DNA of 17,914 nucleotides, taken from NCBI GenBank assembly GCA_038209965.1, contig JBBQXF010000097.1, forward strand, positions 1 to 17,914, read 5' to 3'. This DNA comes from JALONO01 sp038209965 (GTDB lineage: Bacteria; Bacteroidota; Bacteroidia; Cytophagales; Thermoflexibacteraceae). Of this stretch, positions 15,750-17,914 are shown piece after piece. Every line of letters begins with the position of its first letter. Within the stretch, counting starts at the first letter, position 1. Below the pieces are notes generated by a model. It was given only the letters and a program-made list of their open reading frames with translations, was not told where the DNA came from and made no database searches. The position numbers were made by a program, and so were the translations under genes.

Positions 15750-15831
15750 GGACACCCGCTGGCAGGGTTTTTCAACTCTTGGTGGGGTCTAGGGACAACC
15801 GCTGGCAGGGTTTTTAACCGCTGCCAGGGTT
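15750..15831. terminator. repeated dyad elements between convergent uxaA and M1 genes
   Basis: CCGCTGGCAGGGTTTTT occurs twice (15756-15772 and 15799-15815), within a 23-base direct repeat identical at 22 positions and spaced by 43 bases. The second copy, AACCGCTGGCAGGGTT (15797-15812), is followed after TTT by AACCGCTGCCAGGGTT (15816-15831). The two pair as AACC, CTGGCAG and GGTT with two single-base bulges around a 3-base loop, six bases short of the M1 stop codon. T-runs on the plus strand follow each copy. It probably terminates both convergent genes and looks like a dispersed intergenic repeat family. Confidence 0.6.
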
Positions 15832-15837
15832 GGTTGG

Positions 15838-17914
15838 CTAGAAGCTGCGGCTGATGCCCAGCACCCAACGCCACGCAAAAGTCTGGCCATCGATATCGGA
15901 TCGGCTTACCCACAGGGGTGCGTCCAGCCGCAAGGTGAGCGGGGCAATGTCGCGCAACTGGCCAAAACCTAGGCTCAGGGCGGTGCCCAGTCCAGCGTCG
16001 GCCAGTAGGCCATATTTGCGGTCGGCCACCAGTTGCATGGCCCCGACATCACCAAAAAGGTAGGTGTCCAAGTGGATGTTTTTTAGACCCTTCTTGGGCT
16101 TTCCACCAAAAAGTTTGGCAAAATCCAATTCACCACTGGCACTTGCCCCCGTGCGCAGGGGCAGGCTCCATCCACCACCCAATTGGTTGGCCAAGGCCCG
16201 GAGGTTCAATCCCCCACCTTGTTGCACCTGAAAGTTGGCCATATTGCCCCAGCTTGGCGGGAAGAAACCGGCGGCCCTTGTAAATTTATTCTGGTACAAT
16301 TCTTCGGGGTTCGCGCCAAACGCATACAGGGCCGATTCGTTGGGAATCTCGGCCGGACTGCCCAACGTGTGCCGAAAATATCCCCTCACCCGTAGCGCCA
16401 GCTTTTTGCCAGTGAATGTATGGCGGACTTGGGCAGCCACGAATGAATAGTTGTACGCCGTACCAACAAATGGCGAACGGACGGTGAGTTGCCAATTGCC
16501 CTTGCTTTTCGCCATTTCGTATTGGCGCAGCCATTCCACCTCCAGGCCACTGTTTACCCCACCGACCGACCAGCCAACGCCCGGGTACACGAGGTAGTTT
16601 AGGTCGGAAGTCCGTGCCCGATACAGCAAAAACTGATTAATTTTCAAGGTATTAAAATTGGTTTGATACTGATCCCGCTGGCGAAAATCATAGCTCGCGC
16701 CCCAAGCATGGCGGTATAGCCCGGCGTTGTGGCTCACTTGGGCGGCCAGCCGCAGGCGGGGCAATCGGCGGATCCACTGGCCCTGCACCGAAGCTTGAAC
16801 CGCCCAAATGCGGTGATTGCGCTCTGTACCGGCCGGAAAAGCCCCCTGGCCCAGCCCAGAATTGGCCCAAGCCGTTAACGAATAACTTTTCAAATCCCCG
16901 AAGTAATTGCCATTGATATTGGCCCCGGCCTGAATCCCGTCGTATAAATTGTACCACACGTCGGGCCGCCAATAATTTCGCCATGATCGCCACCACGGAG
17001 TGTTTTTCACCCGGCGGTCGAATTGCAACTTGGGGAAAAGCTGTTTTTGCCATTGGTTGTTGCCCCGATCCACATCGGCCAAAGTCTGGCCAGGATCCAG
17101 CTCCACGCGTACGGGCGGGCTGTCGAGGGTCAGGGTGGCCCGGTACTGGGGAGCGAGCTTGCGGCCCCAGCCGATCCACTTGGGCAAGACAGTGGCTTCG
17201 GTTTTTTTGACAAACCAAGCATTGGGAATGTGATAGAAATGGTTGCGCCCGTCGAGGGTCTGCACGGTCAAATCAAGCGGCATCTGGGCTTCCCCCCGCC
17301 GGGCCAACCGCAGTTGATAGTTGCCCAATGCGCCTTTCGGTTTCAGGCTTTTGACGGCATAGTCGACTTTTTTGGTAGTTTCCAGCCATTGATCAAAAAA
17401 CCAGTTCAAGTCAATCCCCGTGAACTGGCTGATTGCCTGCCGAAAATCTTCTGGATAGGGATGTTTGAATTTCCAAGTATCAAAATAATGGCGGAGCGCG
17501 GCGTAAAAAAGTTCGTCACCGAGCACGTAGCGGAGTTGGTGCAGCATCAACCCGCCTTTTTGGTAAACGAGGCCATAGCCACCAAATTGGCCGACCGCCC
17601 CCCGAAAATCCGAGGAGTGCGTATTGAGCGGGGCATCAAACCCGGCGTGGGCACTTTGTAAATAGCCGTAGTACAGCCGGGCAAATCGATAGGAATAAGG
17701 ATCCAAAAACTGGTCAATCCCCTTTTTACCAATGCTTTGCGGCTGTTCTTCCCCAAAAGCTTGTTCCAAAAACCACACCGTCATGTATTCGGCAAAGCCT
17801 TCGTCCAGAAAGGCGCGGTAAAGCTCGCTATTGGCCACCATGCCATAATACCACTGATGGGCCACTTCGTGGGCAACGAGGGGGATATGATTGGGATATT
17901 GGCCCGTCACAATG
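15838..17914 (-). CDS. M1-family metallopeptidase with C-terminal barrel (partial, N-terminus off window)
   Basis: The frame is open to the right edge; at least 690 residues are visible. The zinc site is complete: HEVAH (codons from 17871 downward), then 18 residues, then the glutamate in LDEGFAEY at about 17802, the HExxH-X18-E gluzincin pattern of M1 aminopeptidases. The helical region after it (VYQKGGLMLHQLRYVLGDE, FFDQWLETT) also fits M1. A sandwich-like region follows (about residues 195-300), then some 375 residues of alternating, aromatic-rich sequence ending in GISRSF, a terminal phenylalanine as in outer-membrane beta-barrels. I infer a surface-anchored or translocating peptidase of the cell envelope. 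The GAMEN-type substrate loop and any signal peptide lie outside the window. Substrate unknown. Confidence 0.85.
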   Translation of the reverse strand, partial: IVTGQYPNHIPLVAHEVAHQWYYGMVANSELYRAFLDEGFAEYMTVWFLEQAFGEEQPQSIGKKGIDQFLDPYSYRFARLYYGYLQSAHAGFDAPLNTHSSDFRGAVGQFGGYGLVYQKGGLMLHQLRYVLGDELFYAALRHYFDTWKFKHPYPEDFRQAISQFTGIDLNWFFDQWLETTKKVDYAVKSLKPKGALGNYQLRLARRGEAQMPLDLTVQTLDGRNHFYHIPNAWFVKKTEATVLPKWIGWGRKLAPQYRATLTLDSPPVRVELDPGQTLADVDRGNNQWQKQLFPKLQFDRRVKNTPWWRSWRNYWRPDVWYNLYDGIQAGANINGNYFGDLKSYSLTAWANSGLGQGAFPAGTERNHRIWAVQASVQGQWIRRLPRLRLAAQVSHNAGLYRHAWGASYDFRQRDQYQTNFNTLKINQFLLYRARTSDLNYLVYPGVGWSVGGVNSGLEVEWLRQYEMAKSKGNWQLTVRSPFVGTAYNYSFVAAQVRHTFTGKKLALRVRGYFRHTLGSPAEIPNESALYAFGANPEELYQNKFTRAAGFFPPSWGNMANFQVQQGGGLNLRALANQLGGGWSLPLRTGASASGELDFAKLFGGKPKKGLKNIHLDTYLFGDVGAMQLVADRKYGLLADAGLGTALSLGFGQLRDIAPLTLRLDAPLWVSRSDIDGQTFAWRWVLGISRSF

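Overview
The window looks like chromosomal DNA of a member of the Bacteroidota, most likely a GC-moderate lineage of the Saprospiria/Cytophagia/Chitinophagia type. The evidence is a DUF6934-family protein known from this phylum, an ArgD-type aminotransferase opening with the Bacteroidota-style MKLFDVYPLF, an M1 peptidase ending in a predicted outer-membrane barrel, and several promoter-like boxes of the TAnnTTTG type, two of them with TTG exactly 19 bases upstream. The species cannot be named from the sequence.

Layout. Positions 1-1546 are an accessory-looking margin. It holds the first 25 codons of an IS1-type transposase running off the left edge (minus strand), a roughly 185-base imperfect inverted repeat (70-254), a DUF6934 gene whose C-terminus is frameshifted (439-867, minus), and a GC-rich stretch (about 947-1450) with no convincing gene but four copies of a 14-base repeat arranged as two dyads. 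From 1547 the window is ordinary housekeeping DNA: methylmalonyl-CoA mutase large subunit (minus), diverging from a thioredoxin-fold DUF255 protein; a GT9 glycosyltransferase; a 482-base gap with an orphan promoter and a possible structured RNA; sufS and argD as a probable operon; a fused 5-oxoprolinase/hydantoinase (minus), diverging from an altronate dehydratase; and the C-terminal two thirds or so of an M1 peptidase with a C-terminal barrel (minus, cut by the right edge).

The genes do not form one pathway. They touch propionate/odd-chain carbon metabolism (mutase), envelope glycan assembly (GT9), Fe-S sulfur supply (SufS), arginine metabolism (ArgD), 5-oxoproline recycling, hexuronate breakdown (UxaA) and cell-surface proteolysis (M1). 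The two convergent junctions (argD/oxoprolinase and uxaA/M1) each carry a strong hairpin that probably ends transcription from both sides. I saw no CRISPR array, tRNA, rRNA or complete mobile element. The most unusual items are the long inverted repeat at the left, the structured candidate RNA at about 7237-7430, the dyad cluster at 1279-1446 and the hairpin cluster at 3832-3909. I did not find a convincing new multi-gene system.
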